Source of the DNA: Rhizophagus clarus
Taxonomy: Eukaryota; Glomeromycota; Glomeromycetes; Glomerales; Glomeraceae
Reading direction: 5' to 3'
Length of the DNA: 64,000 nucleotides
Assembly: GCA_015698045.1 (NCBI GenBank)
Contig: BLAL01000215.1
Location: 248,001-312,000 of the forward strand
Shown here: positions 11,936 through 23,500 of the stretch, one piece after another
How positions within the stretch are numbered: the first letter of the stretch is position 1
Layout: every line of letters starts with the position of its first letter
Program-made: the position numbers and the translations under genes
Notes under the pieces: model-generated
What the model was told of the DNA's origin: nothing
Seen by the model: the letters and a program-made list of their open reading frames with translations, nothing else
The model's database searches: none

Positions 11936-12239
11936 ACTCATTAAATCTAGTCTTAAATAGATTTATGTTATTTGATTATATAATAAATTGAATCAATCAT
12001 CCGTATGCAGTTTAATTAAAAGTTAATCAAAAATTTAATAAGCTAGGTTCAAAATTGATTTGTGTTTACGTTTATTTTTAAAAAAACTTTAATTGAAACA
12101 AATTTAATCTAATCCGTTCTGCATGCAAGACAATGTATTTCTATTTTATTTGTTACATATCAGATATATTAGAGGATTAATTTATAATTTGAAAATACGT
12201 AATGACTAATAACAAACATGTGATCCGATTATTATCATT

Positions 12240-12456
12240 TAAAAAATCGTACAAATATCGGGTAACCGATATATATTAGCCAACATATCGGGGACTAAAA
12301 GTTTAAATATCGGGGTCTTTGATAATTATAATTTTAGACATATTTTGAGATGTGACAAATCGGGTGTCTGATATGTATAAAAACCCGATATGTATCTGAT
12401 TAGTCACTGATATATAGACGCCCGATATGTACCGATAGTATTGATTTTGACCAGTG
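12240..12456. repeat. Right subterminal repeats and terminal inverted repeat of the CACTA-like element
   Basis: Seven or so copies of the CGATAT-containing motif seen at the left end, in mixed orientation, then GATTTTGACCAGTG at 12443-12456. The region 11936-12239 between the accessory gene and this zone is AT-rich with no feature I can name. Confidence 0.8.
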
Positions 12457-13638
12457 CTCATAACAGTACCCAATGATTCAAGCATCAACATTTATACTGA
12501 CTCTCAAAACTTTATTTCAACTTATAACAATCTTAAAAATCCTTGCTTCTCTCATCGAAAATTACTGAAAATCAACAACCACCATACGTGGCAAACCATA
12601 TTTTACCTTGTAAAACAGAAATTTCTAGACATCTCTTTACATAAAGTCAAAGCACACGACGATGACGTCCTTAACAATTCTGCTGACTTATTAGCCAAAG
12701 AAGGATGCACTCTAGATCCTATATTTCTTAACCCACGAACGTCTCCTAACGCTTTAATGGTTCCTACCTTCAATTTAAATGGGCCGTTAGAAAAAGATCT
12801 AAGGAAATGGTTGAAAAACGCCCTAGAATGTTGTAACATGCTGTCAACTGATAACAACACCAGCAATGCCTACCTTTTCAATAAAGCCAAAACACACCTG
12901 ATTGACTGGCATAATACCTCTTTATGGATCAAATGTAACAATAACAACACTATATGTAGTGACCTAAATAATAAAACTACAGGCTTCAAAATCAAAAGTT
13001 TCAACCATACGTTACCTACTTCTGATTTACAACAAAAGAATTACCCAAATTTGTACCCTCCAGGACCTATCAACTGCACTGCATGCAATAACTTGGTCAT
13101 TAACAACGAACACATAGGCTTTTGCCCTACTCATCATACCACATTGAATAATTCTTTACAAAAGATTAAAGAAACTTTTATCCTTAAACTTACTGAAATT
13201 TCAGATGCACCAGGCGCTATGGATATTAAAGCCTGGGTAGAAAGATCTCATATTTTTAGTCTGGTCACCAACGATGATCACCCAGTATACCTCATCTTAC
13301 ATCAATGCGTACCTAGTGCGCTCACCTCTCTCGTCAAAATGTTTATTAAAAACACTAAAGAGCGACTATCTATGATTATTTTCTTCATGGAACTTTTTTT
13401 TAAGGATATTACCCGTCCTTTTTGGAAACTACACTCTTCTTTGATGCATGCCTGGGAGAAGGCTAGAAACATTATGAAAAAGAAAAAGATCAAGTATAGA
13501 AGGAAAAATAAAACAAGCAATTCAGCAAATATCGCAGATAACCCCGCTAGTCAACTTCGAACCCTACGACGAATGATTCAACAAACTGATAATTCTTCCT
13601 CACGTCACACACCTGGATTTAACGCCATTAAGACATAA
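12457..13638 (+). pseudogene. LINE-type retrotransposon ORF, 3' segment (second half of RNase H, zinc knuckle)
   Basis: Continuation of the frame broken at 988. It opens with the third catalytic region INIYTDSQNFI, then HKVKAHDDDVLNNSADLLAKEG, which matches the last RNase H strand and helix with its Asp. A CTACNNLVINNEHIGFCPTHH zinc knuckle follows at about 13076-13138, a usual C-terminal element of LINE proteins with RNase H. The C-terminus is basic (KKKKIKYRRKNK) and ends at 13638. No stop interrupts this half. Together with the 5' segment it fixes the insertion of the CACTA-like element inside the RNase H domain. Confidence 0.75.
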
Positions 13639-14023
13639 AAGTCTGTCCCACATGACCCTTTTAAATTTGATCGAAAATTATTCATTTATTTAAATAGTTC
13701 AAACTATTTACATTCTGGAAATTGGTTAACCTATTTAGATTTATATTTTGATTCTATTTTTAATTTTACTTTTAATATAGATTTTTTTTCTTCTTTTATT
13801 GGTGCGTATTTTAATTTTTATGGTTCTTTTTAGATTGACGGTCATAGCCTTCAATTTTAACATTTTAACGGCTGACGGTCGCGTTAGGGATTTCGTATTT
13901 TAGAAATAGATGTAGATCTTTTTACTTTGATTTTTTTTAGTATTAGATTTTTCGCCTCGATGTATTCTTTTATACGATGTTCAGTCTATAAACAACTAAA
14001 TAAATAAATAAATAAATAAATAA
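13639..14023 (+). mobile_element. LINE 3' untranslated region and AAAT-type tail
   Basis: After the stop at 13638 come about 350 bp of AT-rich sequence and then a tail of seven AAAT-type repeats at about 13996-14022. Non-LTR elements often end in such a simple repeat. Immediately after it begins sequence that is also present from 39411 without the LINE, so the 3' junction is exact to within a few bases. Confidence 0.75.
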
Positions 14024-14127
14024 TTTTATGCATTTGATTCTTATTTGACAGTGGTTCACCCGAATCATAATAAGACGCATTAACCATTAATCCACTTTCT
14101 TGAATATCCATAGTTAACTTATTGTCA

Positions 14128-15077
14128 TCAGTTGTCATCAGTTATACGAGGTCTTGATTTGTTATTTGGCTTAATATCAGGGTCTGAATGATTCAAAAAA
14201 GTTCTCAATAAATCTTCGTATAATTCCTTTAGTAAAAGTTTCCTGTAAGGTAAAACTTTATTTGTAAATTCTTTAGATGATAAATTATAAAATCTTATAA
14301 ACGGGATGCATTGTTGTAAAGTATTTTTTAAAGTTTTGAATCATTTTTTGAATAGTTTGTAAAATCTGAGGGAAGTTCAGGATTTCGTGCACGTCCCCAT
14401 TTAATCACTTGTTCCCAGACTTGAACTTCGCTCATTTAAAGATAATCATTTTGAATAAGAGATATCAAAAGGTTTTCCAGAATTGAAAAATAATTAGGTG
14501 ATTTGAATATTTTAGCTGGTTTTTTAGATATTAAATCAGTACAATATTTTTGAAGTTCCAAGAAAGAATTATTTTCAAAACTTGTTTGATATACAAAATT
14601 AAAGTTTTCTTCCATCCAATTTGCTTTATTCTCAATCAAAAAAGATTGTAAATAAGCGACCAATTCCTGAAGGCTTAGTTCACCTGCAGCATCCAAAATT
14701 TTAAATATTTCTGAAGTATTACATTCCTCTAAAGATATACCACTTACATAAATATACCTAGAATAAAAAAAAAAAATTATGAGTATATTACTAATTTTTG
14801 AAAACGAATGCACAAAATTATTTTATAATCTAGTTCCTTGATACCTTAAAATTATTTGAAAAATTTCTGGTGAAAAATTTGATAATTTAATGGGCATCAA
14901 AGTTCCATTATTTTTCTTTTTATTAGTTGATATGATTCTTTGCAGATAAGAGGATCGATAATATAAAATAACCATATGTGCACGAAATATTTTTATGTAA
15001 GGATCTTTACCAACTTCAATAGTAATGTCATAAAATTCTTTATCATCAAGCAAATTTTGTAAAAAATTTTCAGCCAT
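14128..15077 (-). pseudogene. BTB-BACK domain protein, pseudogene, copy 1
   Basis: Exon 1 (ATG 15077 to about 14841) encodes a BTB/POZ domain: NLLDDKEFYDITIEVGKDP, FRAHMVILYYRSSYLQ, and LSNFSPEIFQIILR. After an intron ending near 14760, exon 2 gives YIYVSG and a BACK domain (LQELVAYLQSFLIENKANW, VWEQVIKWG). Two defects: TAA in place of the Gln codon before MSEVQ at about 14436, private to this copy, and a frame change after NYSKND, shared with copy 2. The frame then reads on to TGA at 14128 without the TLDc or Kelch part that relatives usually have. BTB-BACK proteins act as dimerising substrate adaptors, and the family is large in Glomeromycotina. Not functional as it stands. Confidence 0.8.
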
Positions 15078-15262
15078 TATGATTAAAACAAAAATTTAAA
15101 CGAAAAAAAAATCAATAATTGATATAGTATCTCATAATAGGTTGCATCACATGTATATTACATCATCATTATTGTGATTGATCATCGTATGATTATAATT
15201 TATCATAATTTCCTAATTATGACGCATAGAACGTTAGAAACTTTATATATTATTACATAAAA

Positions 15263-15302
15263 CTAGAATATGCAGTTTGCGGGGGGACTTCATCCCCCCA
15301 AA
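15263..15302 (-). mobile_element. Helitron-like 3' terminus (hairpin plus CTAG)
   Basis: Read on the minus strand there is a GC-rich hairpin (GGGGGGATGAAGTCCCCCC), a short spacer, CTAG, then T. This is the classic end of a Helitron inserting between A and T. The loop and stem resemble those of the Helitron end at 60749. The element would extend to higher coordinates; I could not find its TC start. Copy 2 has the same hairpin at 40673-40690 with CAAG in place of CTAG, so the insertion predates the duplication. Confidence 0.55.
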
Positions 15303-15689
15303 TATAGCATAATGTTTTGTATTACAAATATATTTTTTAAAAATATTTATTGCAAAGCAAGCAAACTAAAAATATATAATTAATATTATCAACTTTACAT
15401 TTACGAAGAAGACAAAAACGGTTTTCAACTAAGGCTAATTAAAGAAACCATTTCCCCCCTTCATAGTACCTTCAAAGGGTCATGCCATTGGTTTCTGTTT
15501 CCTACAAGAAAAAAAAAACAAATGGACATTAATGAGATTACAAACATCTCTAATTAAAAAAAAACAAAAAAAATACTACTTTTTTAAATTCTTTCAAGCT
15601 ATTCTGAAAAATTCCTGCAAAAGAAAAAGCAAATGACATTAATAATGTTGTTTTAAATGCTTTTAAAAGTGGTTATTGAGAATGATATC

Positions 15690-18640
15690 TACTATAAAAC
15701 GGTTTTTTTATGTCAAATTGCTTATAAAAAACATTTCGTACCATTTTTTTTGTGTTATGCTTCTTTTCAAGCGTTTAACTGAATTAAAAAAAGGGCGTTT
15801 AATTTTAAAAAAAATGCCTTTTTTTAAGCGTTTAATTAAAAAACGCCTTTGTTTAAGTGTTTAATTAATTATAAAAGACTTTTTTTTAGGCGTTTAATTA
15901 CAAAAAAATGCTTTTTTTAGGTGTTAATTAAAGAAACGCTTTTTTAAGCGTTTAATCGAAAAAGCGCTTTTTCTAGGTACTTGATTTAAAAAAATACGCT
16001 TTTTTTAAGCGGTTAATTAAAAAAATACGCTTTTTTCTCAAGCGCTTAATTATAATAACAACGCCTTTTCTTTAGGCGTTTAATTAAAAAAATCGCCTTT
16101 TCTTTAGGCGTTTGATTAAAAAAAATTGCTTTTCTTTAGGCGTATGATTAAAAAAAATTGCCTTTTCTTTAGGCGTTTGATTAAAAAAAATCGCCTTTTC
16201 TTTAAGCGTTTGATTAAAAAAAATCGCCTTTTCTTTAGGAGTTTGATTAAAAAAAATCGCCTTTTTTTTAGGCGCTTGATTAAAAAACAGCGCTTTTTTT
16301 AAGCGCTTGATTAAAAAAACAGCGCTTTTTTTAAGCGCTTGATTAAAAAAACAGCGCTTTTTTTAAGCGCTTGATTAAAAAAACAGCGCTTTTTTTAAGC
16401 GCTTGATTAAAAAAACAGCGCTTTTTTTAAGCGCTTGATTAAAAAAACAGCGCTTTTTTTAAGCGCTTGATTAAAAAAACAGCGCTTTTTTTAAGCGCTT
16501 GATTAAAAAAACAGCGCTTTTTTTAAGCGCTTGATTAAAAAAACAGCGCTTTTTTTAAGCGCTTGATTAAAAAAACAGCGCTTTTTTTAAGCGCTTGATT
16601 AAAAAAACAGCGCTTTTTTTAAGCGCTTGATTAAAAAAACAGCGCTTTTTTTAAGCGCTTGATTAAAAAAACAGCGCTTTTTTTAAGCGCTTGATTAAAA
16701 AAACAGCGCTTTTTTTAAGCGCTTGATTAAAAAAACAGCGCTTTTTTTAAGCGCTTGATTAAAAAAACAGCGCTTTTTTTAAGCGCTTGATTAAAAAAAC
16801 AGCGCTTTTTTTAAGCGCTTGATTAAAAAAACAGCGCTTTTTTTAAGCGCTTGATTAAAAAAACAGCGCTTTTTTTAAGCGCTTGATTAAAAAAACAGCG
16901 CTTTTTTTAAGCGCTTGATTAAAAAAACAGCGCTTTTTTTAAGCGCTTGATTAAAAAAACAGCGCTTTTTTTAAGCGCTTGATTAAAAAAACAGCGCTTT
17001 TTTTAAGCGCTTGATTAAAAAAACAGCGCTTTTTTTAAGCGCTTGATTAAAAAAACAGCGCTTTTTTTAAGCGCTTGATTAAAAAAACAGCGCTTTTTTT
17101 AAGCGCTTGATTAAAAAAACAGCGCTTTTTTTAAGCGCTTGATTAAAAAAACAGCGCTTTTTTTAAGCGCTTGATTAAAAAAACAGCGCTTTTTTTAAGC
17201 GCTTGATTAAAAAACAGCGCTTTTTTTAAGCGCTTGATTAAAAAAACAGCGCTTTTTTTAAGCGCTTGATTAAAAAACAGCGCTTTTTTAAGCGCTTGAT
17301 TAAAAAACAGCGCTTTTTTAAGCGCTTGATTAAAAAACAGCGCTTTTTTTAAGCGCTTGATTAAAAAACAGCGCTTTTTTAAGCGCTTGATTAAAAAAAC
17401 AGCGCTTTTTTAAGCGCTTGATTAAAAAAACAGCGCTTTTTTAAGCGCTTGATTAAAAAAACAGCGCTTTTTTAAGCGCTTGATTAAAAAAACAGCGCTT
17501 TTTTAAGCGCTTGATTAAAAAAATAGCGCTTTTTTAAGCGCTTGATTAAAAAAATAGCGCTTTTTTAAGCGCTTGATTAAAAAAACAGCGCTTTTTTAAG
17601 CGCTTGATTAAAAAAACAGCGCTTTTTTAAGCGCTTGATTAAAAAAACAGCGCTTTTTTAAGCGCTTGATTAAAAAAACAGCGCTTTTTTAAGCGCTTGA
17701 TTAAAAAAACAGCGCTTTTTTAAGCGCTTGATTAAAAAAACAGCGCTTTTTTAAGCGCTTGATTAAAAAAACAGCGCTTTTTTAAGCGCTTGATTAAAAA
17801 AACAGCGCTTTTTTAAGCGCTTGATTAAAAAAAAGCCTTTTTTAGGCGTTTAATTAACAAACGCTTTTTTAGGCGGTTTAATCAGAAAAAGTGCCTTTTT
17901 TTTAAGCGCTTAATTAAAAAAATGCTTTTTTCTTAGCGCTTAATTAACGTTTAATTAAAAAAATTGCCTTTTCTTTAGGTATTTGATTAAAAAAAATTGC
18001 CTTTTTTTGGTGTTTATTAAAAAAAAGGCCTTTTTTAGCCATTTATTTAAAAAAAACCTTGTTAGGTGTAATTTTAAAATGCTTTTTTTAAGCGTTTGAT
18101 TAAAAAAACGCTTTTTTTTAAGCGTTTGATTAAAAAAACGCTTTTTTTTAAGCGTTTGATTAAAAAAACGCTTTTTTTTAAGCGTTTGATTAAAAAAACG
18201 CTTTTTTTTAAGCGTTTGATTAAAAAAACGCTTTTTTTTAAGCGTTTGATTAAAAAAACGCTTTTTTTTAAGCGTTTGATTAAAAAAACGCTTTTTTTTA
18301 AGCGTTTGATTAAAAAAACGCTTTTTTTTAAGCGTTTGATTAAAAAAACGCTTTTTTTTAAGCGTTTGATTAAAAAAACGCTTTTTTTTAAGCGTTTGAT
18401 TAAAAAAACGCTTTTTTTTAAGCGTTTGATTAAAAAAACGCTTTTTTTTAAGCGTTTGATTAAAAAAACGCTTTTTTTTAAGCGTTTGATTAAAAAAACG
18501 CTTTTTTTTAAGCGTTTGATTAAAAAAACGCTTTTTTTTAAGCATTTGATTAAAAAACGCTTTTTTTTAAGCGTTTGATTAAAAAACGCTTTTTTTTAAG
18601 CGTTTGATTAAAAGAAAAAGCTTTTTTTATTCGTTTAATT
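15690..18640. repeat. Hairpin satellite array, copy 1 (30-33 bp units)
   Basis: Tandem units built on a palindromic core (AAAGCGCTT or AAGGCGT type) joined by TTGATTAAAAAAA. A diverged entry region (15770-16080) leads to a few 33-bp units, then about 50 nearly identical 31-32 bp units at 16265-17840, a diverged patch, and about 16 identical 30-bp units at 18090-18570. Each unit can fold on itself. Where the unit length is divisible by three the array is open in several frames on both strands, which produces long meaningless reading frames. Very low variation between neighbours means recent expansion. Confidence 0.95.
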
Positions 18641-20540
18641 TAAAAGAAACGTTTAAATTAAACGTGTGTTTTTTCTAAATTAAGCTGCTTAAAAGAAGCA
18701 GTTTTTAACTTTTTTAATTAAGCCGCTTAAAAGAAACTTTATTTTAACGTTTTTTTCAAAATTAAACGCTTAAAAAAAAGCGTTTTTGATTTAATTAAAT
18801 GCTTAAAAAAATTTCATTTTAAAATAACGTTAAAAAGTGTTTTTAAACCATTCTTTTAACATTTTATTAGAGTTTTTTTTATTAAACGATTAATAAAAAA
18901 TCAATAAAATTATTTTAAAAACCTGTTAAAATCAGATTTTCTATTAAATGATTTTAAGAAAATTGTTAAGGTCTACTTTTTATTACCGTCAAAATCAATA
19001 ACTGATTAAAAAAAAATTTTTTTTTTATTGAAAATGATTAAAAAAGAAATTTTTTTCTTTAATTGAAAATAATTAAAAAAAGTGTGTTTTTAATTGAAAA
19101 TGATAAAGAAAAATTTGTTCTTTTTAATTAAAAATGATTTTAAAAAAGCCGTTGAACTCGATTTTTTCATATAAATATTTTTAAAAACCATTGAATTGTT
19201 TTTTATTATAATGACTAAAAGGAAATCATTTAAAAAATAATTAGAAAAAACAAATTATTAAAAATCGTTTTATTAAAAATGATTAAAAAAAAATTTTTTT
19301 TTCTTATTAAAACTATTTGCAAAAATAAACCGTTTTTTTTTATTAAAAATGATATAAAAAAATCATTTGTTTTTTTCATTAAAAACGATCAAAAAAAAAA
19401 TAGTTTTTTACTGTAAAACAAATTTACTAATAGTGACTATTCTAAATGATCAGCTTTTTTTTTTTTACCCATGTTATGATCGATGAAATCAATTTTTTGC
19501 AGCAAAATCATTTACTTGATGGTTAAATATAATTAACAACAAAAGTGGCATAGGAGAGCTTAATTTGCAATTTTATTCTAATGATATCAAAAGATGCAAT
19601 ATAGCATAAAGCAAATAATCATCTCTTTTATTTTTTAAAAAAATAGCGTATAGATAGATATACTGTCGCTATGGCAATAACCATATGCATATGCATATGT
19701 ATATGCATTGCTATTGCATTGCTATTGCATTGCATATTGCAATTAAATAGCTATATAAATTTTAACTTTAAAGTTCACATTACGCATTTCTACTTCCATG
19801 AAAAAATGCTTAAAGATCGCACAACAATTTCCAAATTAAGCAAAAAAGTACATTAATTTGGAAAATGATCGCTAATAATTTGTCGGTCAAAAACATACTA
19901 TCGCCAAATAAATTGGCTAAACCCAAATATGGAAGAAAAAAGAACAAAATTCATGTGTGTGCATCATGGTGTTTATATGTAGTTAGTAGCGTTAGTAGCG
20001 GTGCCTATCGACAGTGGTATTGCATTGAAGGCAAAAATAAAATTTCACTACAGAATTCTATAAATCATTTCTATGTTGATCTAATCCAAATAAGTTATTG
20101 CACAAACAAAGAGCTCTTTCGATCATTTCTTTTTGAATGATCCCCTAAAAATAAACTTTTGCTTTGTATATTTTCCATCTCAGCTAGTCTGCATCTGTTA
20201 CAATTATTGTGCTTGAAAGTTGTCTTTCTATAAAAAGAAATTCTTAAAAGTTCCAATAGATGTATGAGAAACACAGAGTGTTTTCTCACTACGGAATTCC
20301 ATGCATACTGATCTAATCATTGCGCACTCTTTCAACCATTCCTTTTTGTATGATCATCTAAATTACGTAAACTTTTGCTTTGTATGATTTCCATCTCAGA
20401 TCATTAAATTTTCATTTTAAGGTATAATTCCGTAACATGAAAGAAAAAAGAAATTCTTATTTCCAATATGTGCATGAAAAGTAAACTATAAATTTACAAA
20501 TTTCACTTCAATATCTTGTTAAATGTAAAAAAATAACGTA
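18641..20540. other. AT-rich spacer between satellite and kinase gene, copy 1
   Basis: Runs of AAAATGATTAAAAAA type fade out by about 19440. A short ATGCAT-type simple repeat lies at 19683-19735. Small open frames at 19671-19856 and 19865-20140 are conserved in copy 2 (57359-57544 and 57600-57821) but with frame changes, so they are not supported as genes. The last 250 bp before 20541 are the likely promoter of the kinase gene, without a clear TATA box. Confidence 0.5.
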
Positions 20541-23500
20541 ATGGAATTTACAAATGAAATTTACTTTGATCCAACACCAAAATTAAAATCTAGTCCTGTA
20601 CCAATATTGTTTCTTCCCTTTAATAATGAAAAACTTAGATGCAATAATTGTGGAAATAAATATTCTGCTATAAATTTATATAGACAGAAATATTGTAAAC
20701 AATGTTTATTAACGTATATTAAAAGTATAGCAGATGATAACGTATATTTTGACATAAATATTATTACAAATCATACTCCTTGTATCGAGCATAAGTCAAC
20801 AAGGAATTCAAATTTTCTCACAAGAAATATTCAAGAATGGTGTAAAAATTGTTCAGAAATTTCATATTTTAAGAATTATTATGATCACATTAATACTACT
20901 TCACAATATATATTTATAGAAAAGGATTGTAAATTATGTGAAAAATTAATTGATAAGATTTCTTTCGGATTTAAAATATTTTCAAATTGTTATTTAATTT
21001 CTTCTGGATGAGTAAAATCAACTTTATTTGATAAAATGATTCCTATTCTTTATTTACCTGGTGGGATACTTCTAATAAAAGTAGAGTTTGTAATTATAAC
21101 CTAAAATTTTTAACCGATTGTCAAAAATGGTGTTCATATTGTTTCATAATTTACGTCAGATGTAGATATTGTTTAACAATAAATATAATTTTTGGAATTA
21201 CAGATCAAACACAATGCAAAAAATGTAAATGAATATCAAATATAAGTATTGATATTACAAATATTAGTAGTGGAAACCATAATATAGATAAATTTCTTAT
21301 TTTCACAAGAACAAATACTGATAATTATGATAAGTTCACCAGTTATATGAATAATATAGTTTTTTTGAACATGAACTTAAAAATGTTAACTCAAAACGAA
21401 CAATGGAATGGATTCCATATTCTCAAATTAATATTTTAGAAGAAGTAGCAAAAGGAGGATTTGGTACTATTTCTAAAGCAATTTGGTTAAATGAAACTCC
21501 TGTTGCTGTGAAAAGATTTACAAATTTGAAAGATATTAGCAAATACTTTTTAAATGAGGTAATTATGTGAATTCAATTGTTGTAAATATAAGCCGTTGTA
21601 TATGTATATTAAATTGATTCATCATTTTTTAATAGGTGAAATCGCTCCATCGGTGTTATAATACAGTTTTTATTGTTAAATATTATGGTATTACGCAATA
21701 TCCTGAAACAAGAGATTGTATGTTGATAATGGAATATGCAAGTGGTGGAAATTTACATAATTATTTAAATAAAAATTTTAAAAATATCAAATGGATTACA
21801 AAATTGGCCATTTTGTGTCAAATCTCAGACGGGTAATTATTTATAATTTTTCATATTAACTGTCTGGAACAAAGCGTAGGACATTATTAATAAATAATTA
21901 TCTCAATGTTTCTAGGCTTAAGACTATTCACAATGAACATTTCATGCATCAAGATTTTCATAGTGGAAATATATTATTGGTAAACGATGATTACAAGAAG
22001 TGGGTAATTGGAGATTTAGGTTTATCCCAACTAGCGAATAATTCATCAAATAATGAAATATATGGTGTAGTACCTTATATCGCTCCAGAAATTTTTCAGG
22101 GTGCTGCATTTTCAAAAGAGTCTAATACTGTATATATAGTTTGAGTATGATTATGTGGGAATTAACAACTGGCAATAAACCTTTTCCTGAAGTTGATCAT
22201 AATTAGGGTTCCGCACAGATCAGATCTGATCAGATTTTACCAGATTTAAATCTGATCCGACAGATCCAAATCTATCAATTTTAAATCTGGATCCGTAATT
22301 CAGATATATATTTGAAATCCGAATCTGATCCACAGACCTAAATTTAAAATCTGAATCCGATTTGAGTTTGATCTGAATCTGACCCGAATCTGATCTAAAT
22401 CTGATCAAATTCAGATTTAGATAACAATAAAAAAAACAATTTTACGCTTTTTTAAAATCATTAACAGTTAATAAAAAAATGATTCTACGTTTTTTTTAAA
22501 AATCATTTTAATGAAAGAATGATTTTTAACGTATTTTTAAAAAATCGTTTTAATAAAAAAATGATTTTTAATGGTTTTTTTTAAAATCGGTTTAATAAAA
22601 AAATGATTTTACGCTTTTTTAAAATTGTTTAATAAAAAAAATGATTTTACATTTTTTTTTAAAATCGTTTTAATGAAAGAACGACTTTAACAGTTCTTTT
22701 TAAAATCATTTTAATAAAAAAATGATTTTAACAGTTTTTTAGAATCGTTTAATAAAAAAAATGATTTTACGTTTTTTTTCAAAATCGTTCAATGAAAGAA
22801 CAACTTTAACAGTTCTTTTTAAAATCGTTTTAATAAAAAAATGATTTTAACAGTTTTTTTAGAATCGTTTAATAAAAAAAATGATTTTACGTTTTTTTTT
22901 AAAATCATTTTAATAAAAAATGATTTTACGCTTTTTTAAAATCGTTTAATAAAAAAAAATGATTTACATTTTTATTTAAATCGTTTTAATGAAAGAATGA
23001 TTTTAATGGTTTTTTAAAATCATTTAATAAAAAAAAACGATTTTACGCTTTTTAAAATCATTTACCAAAAAAAAATGATTTTACTTTTTTTTAAAATCAG
23101 TTTAATAAAAAAATGATTTTACACTCTTTTAAAATCGTTTAATAAAAAAAAACAAGTTTACGTTTTTTTTTAAAATCGTTTTAATGAAAGAATAACTTTA
23201 ATGGTTCTTTTTAAAATTGTTTTAATAAAAAAATGATTTTAACAGTTTTTTTAGAATCGTTTAATAAAAAAAATGATTTTACGTTTTTTTTCAAAATCGT
23301 TTCAATGAAAGTACGTATTTTTTAAAAAAATCGTTTTAATAAAAAATGATTTTACATTTTTTTAAAATCGTTTAATAAAAAAAAATGATTTATATTTTTA
23401 TTTAAAACGTTTTAATGAAAGAACGATTTTAACGGTTTTTTAAAAATCGTTTAATAAAAAACAATTTTAACTTTTTTTTAAAAAAATTGTTTAATAAAAA

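Larger units (their letters stand above)
989..12456. mobile_element. CACTA-like (EnSpm/CMC) DNA transposon, 11.5 kb, inserted in the LINE
   Basis: Perfect 14-bp terminal inverted repeats CACTGGTCAAAATC (989-1002) and its complement (12443-12456), flanked on each side by CTC (986-988 and 12457-12459), the 2-3 bp target duplication expected of CACTA elements. Subterminal zones carry many ACCCGATATG-type motifs in both orientations. Cargo: a Tnp2-type transposase on the minus strand (7168-10305), a divergent accessory gene (10624-11817), a spliced SANT/polyproline gene (5516-6181), and a ribosomal protein gene fragment (5261-5405). The transposase has one frameshift and one nonsense codon, so the copy is not autonomous as it stands, but ends and some cargo are intact. 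Superfamily call is from ends, target duplication and transposase motif. Confidence 0.9.

Noticed and set aside
16265-17840. Array resembling a CRISPR locus (regular 31-32 bp repeats)
   Set aside because: No unique spacers, a eukaryotic context and a palindromic satellite unit; not CRISPR.
17955-18578. Long open frames on both strands with 10-residue repeats
   Set aside because: They arise because the satellite unit is 30 bp, a multiple of three; the same holds for the 33-bp array at 55647-56180. No gene signals.
19865-20140. Possible small gene upstream of the kinase (CASWCLYVVSS and onward)
   Set aside because: The counterpart in copy 2 has frame changes, and no domain is recognisable.
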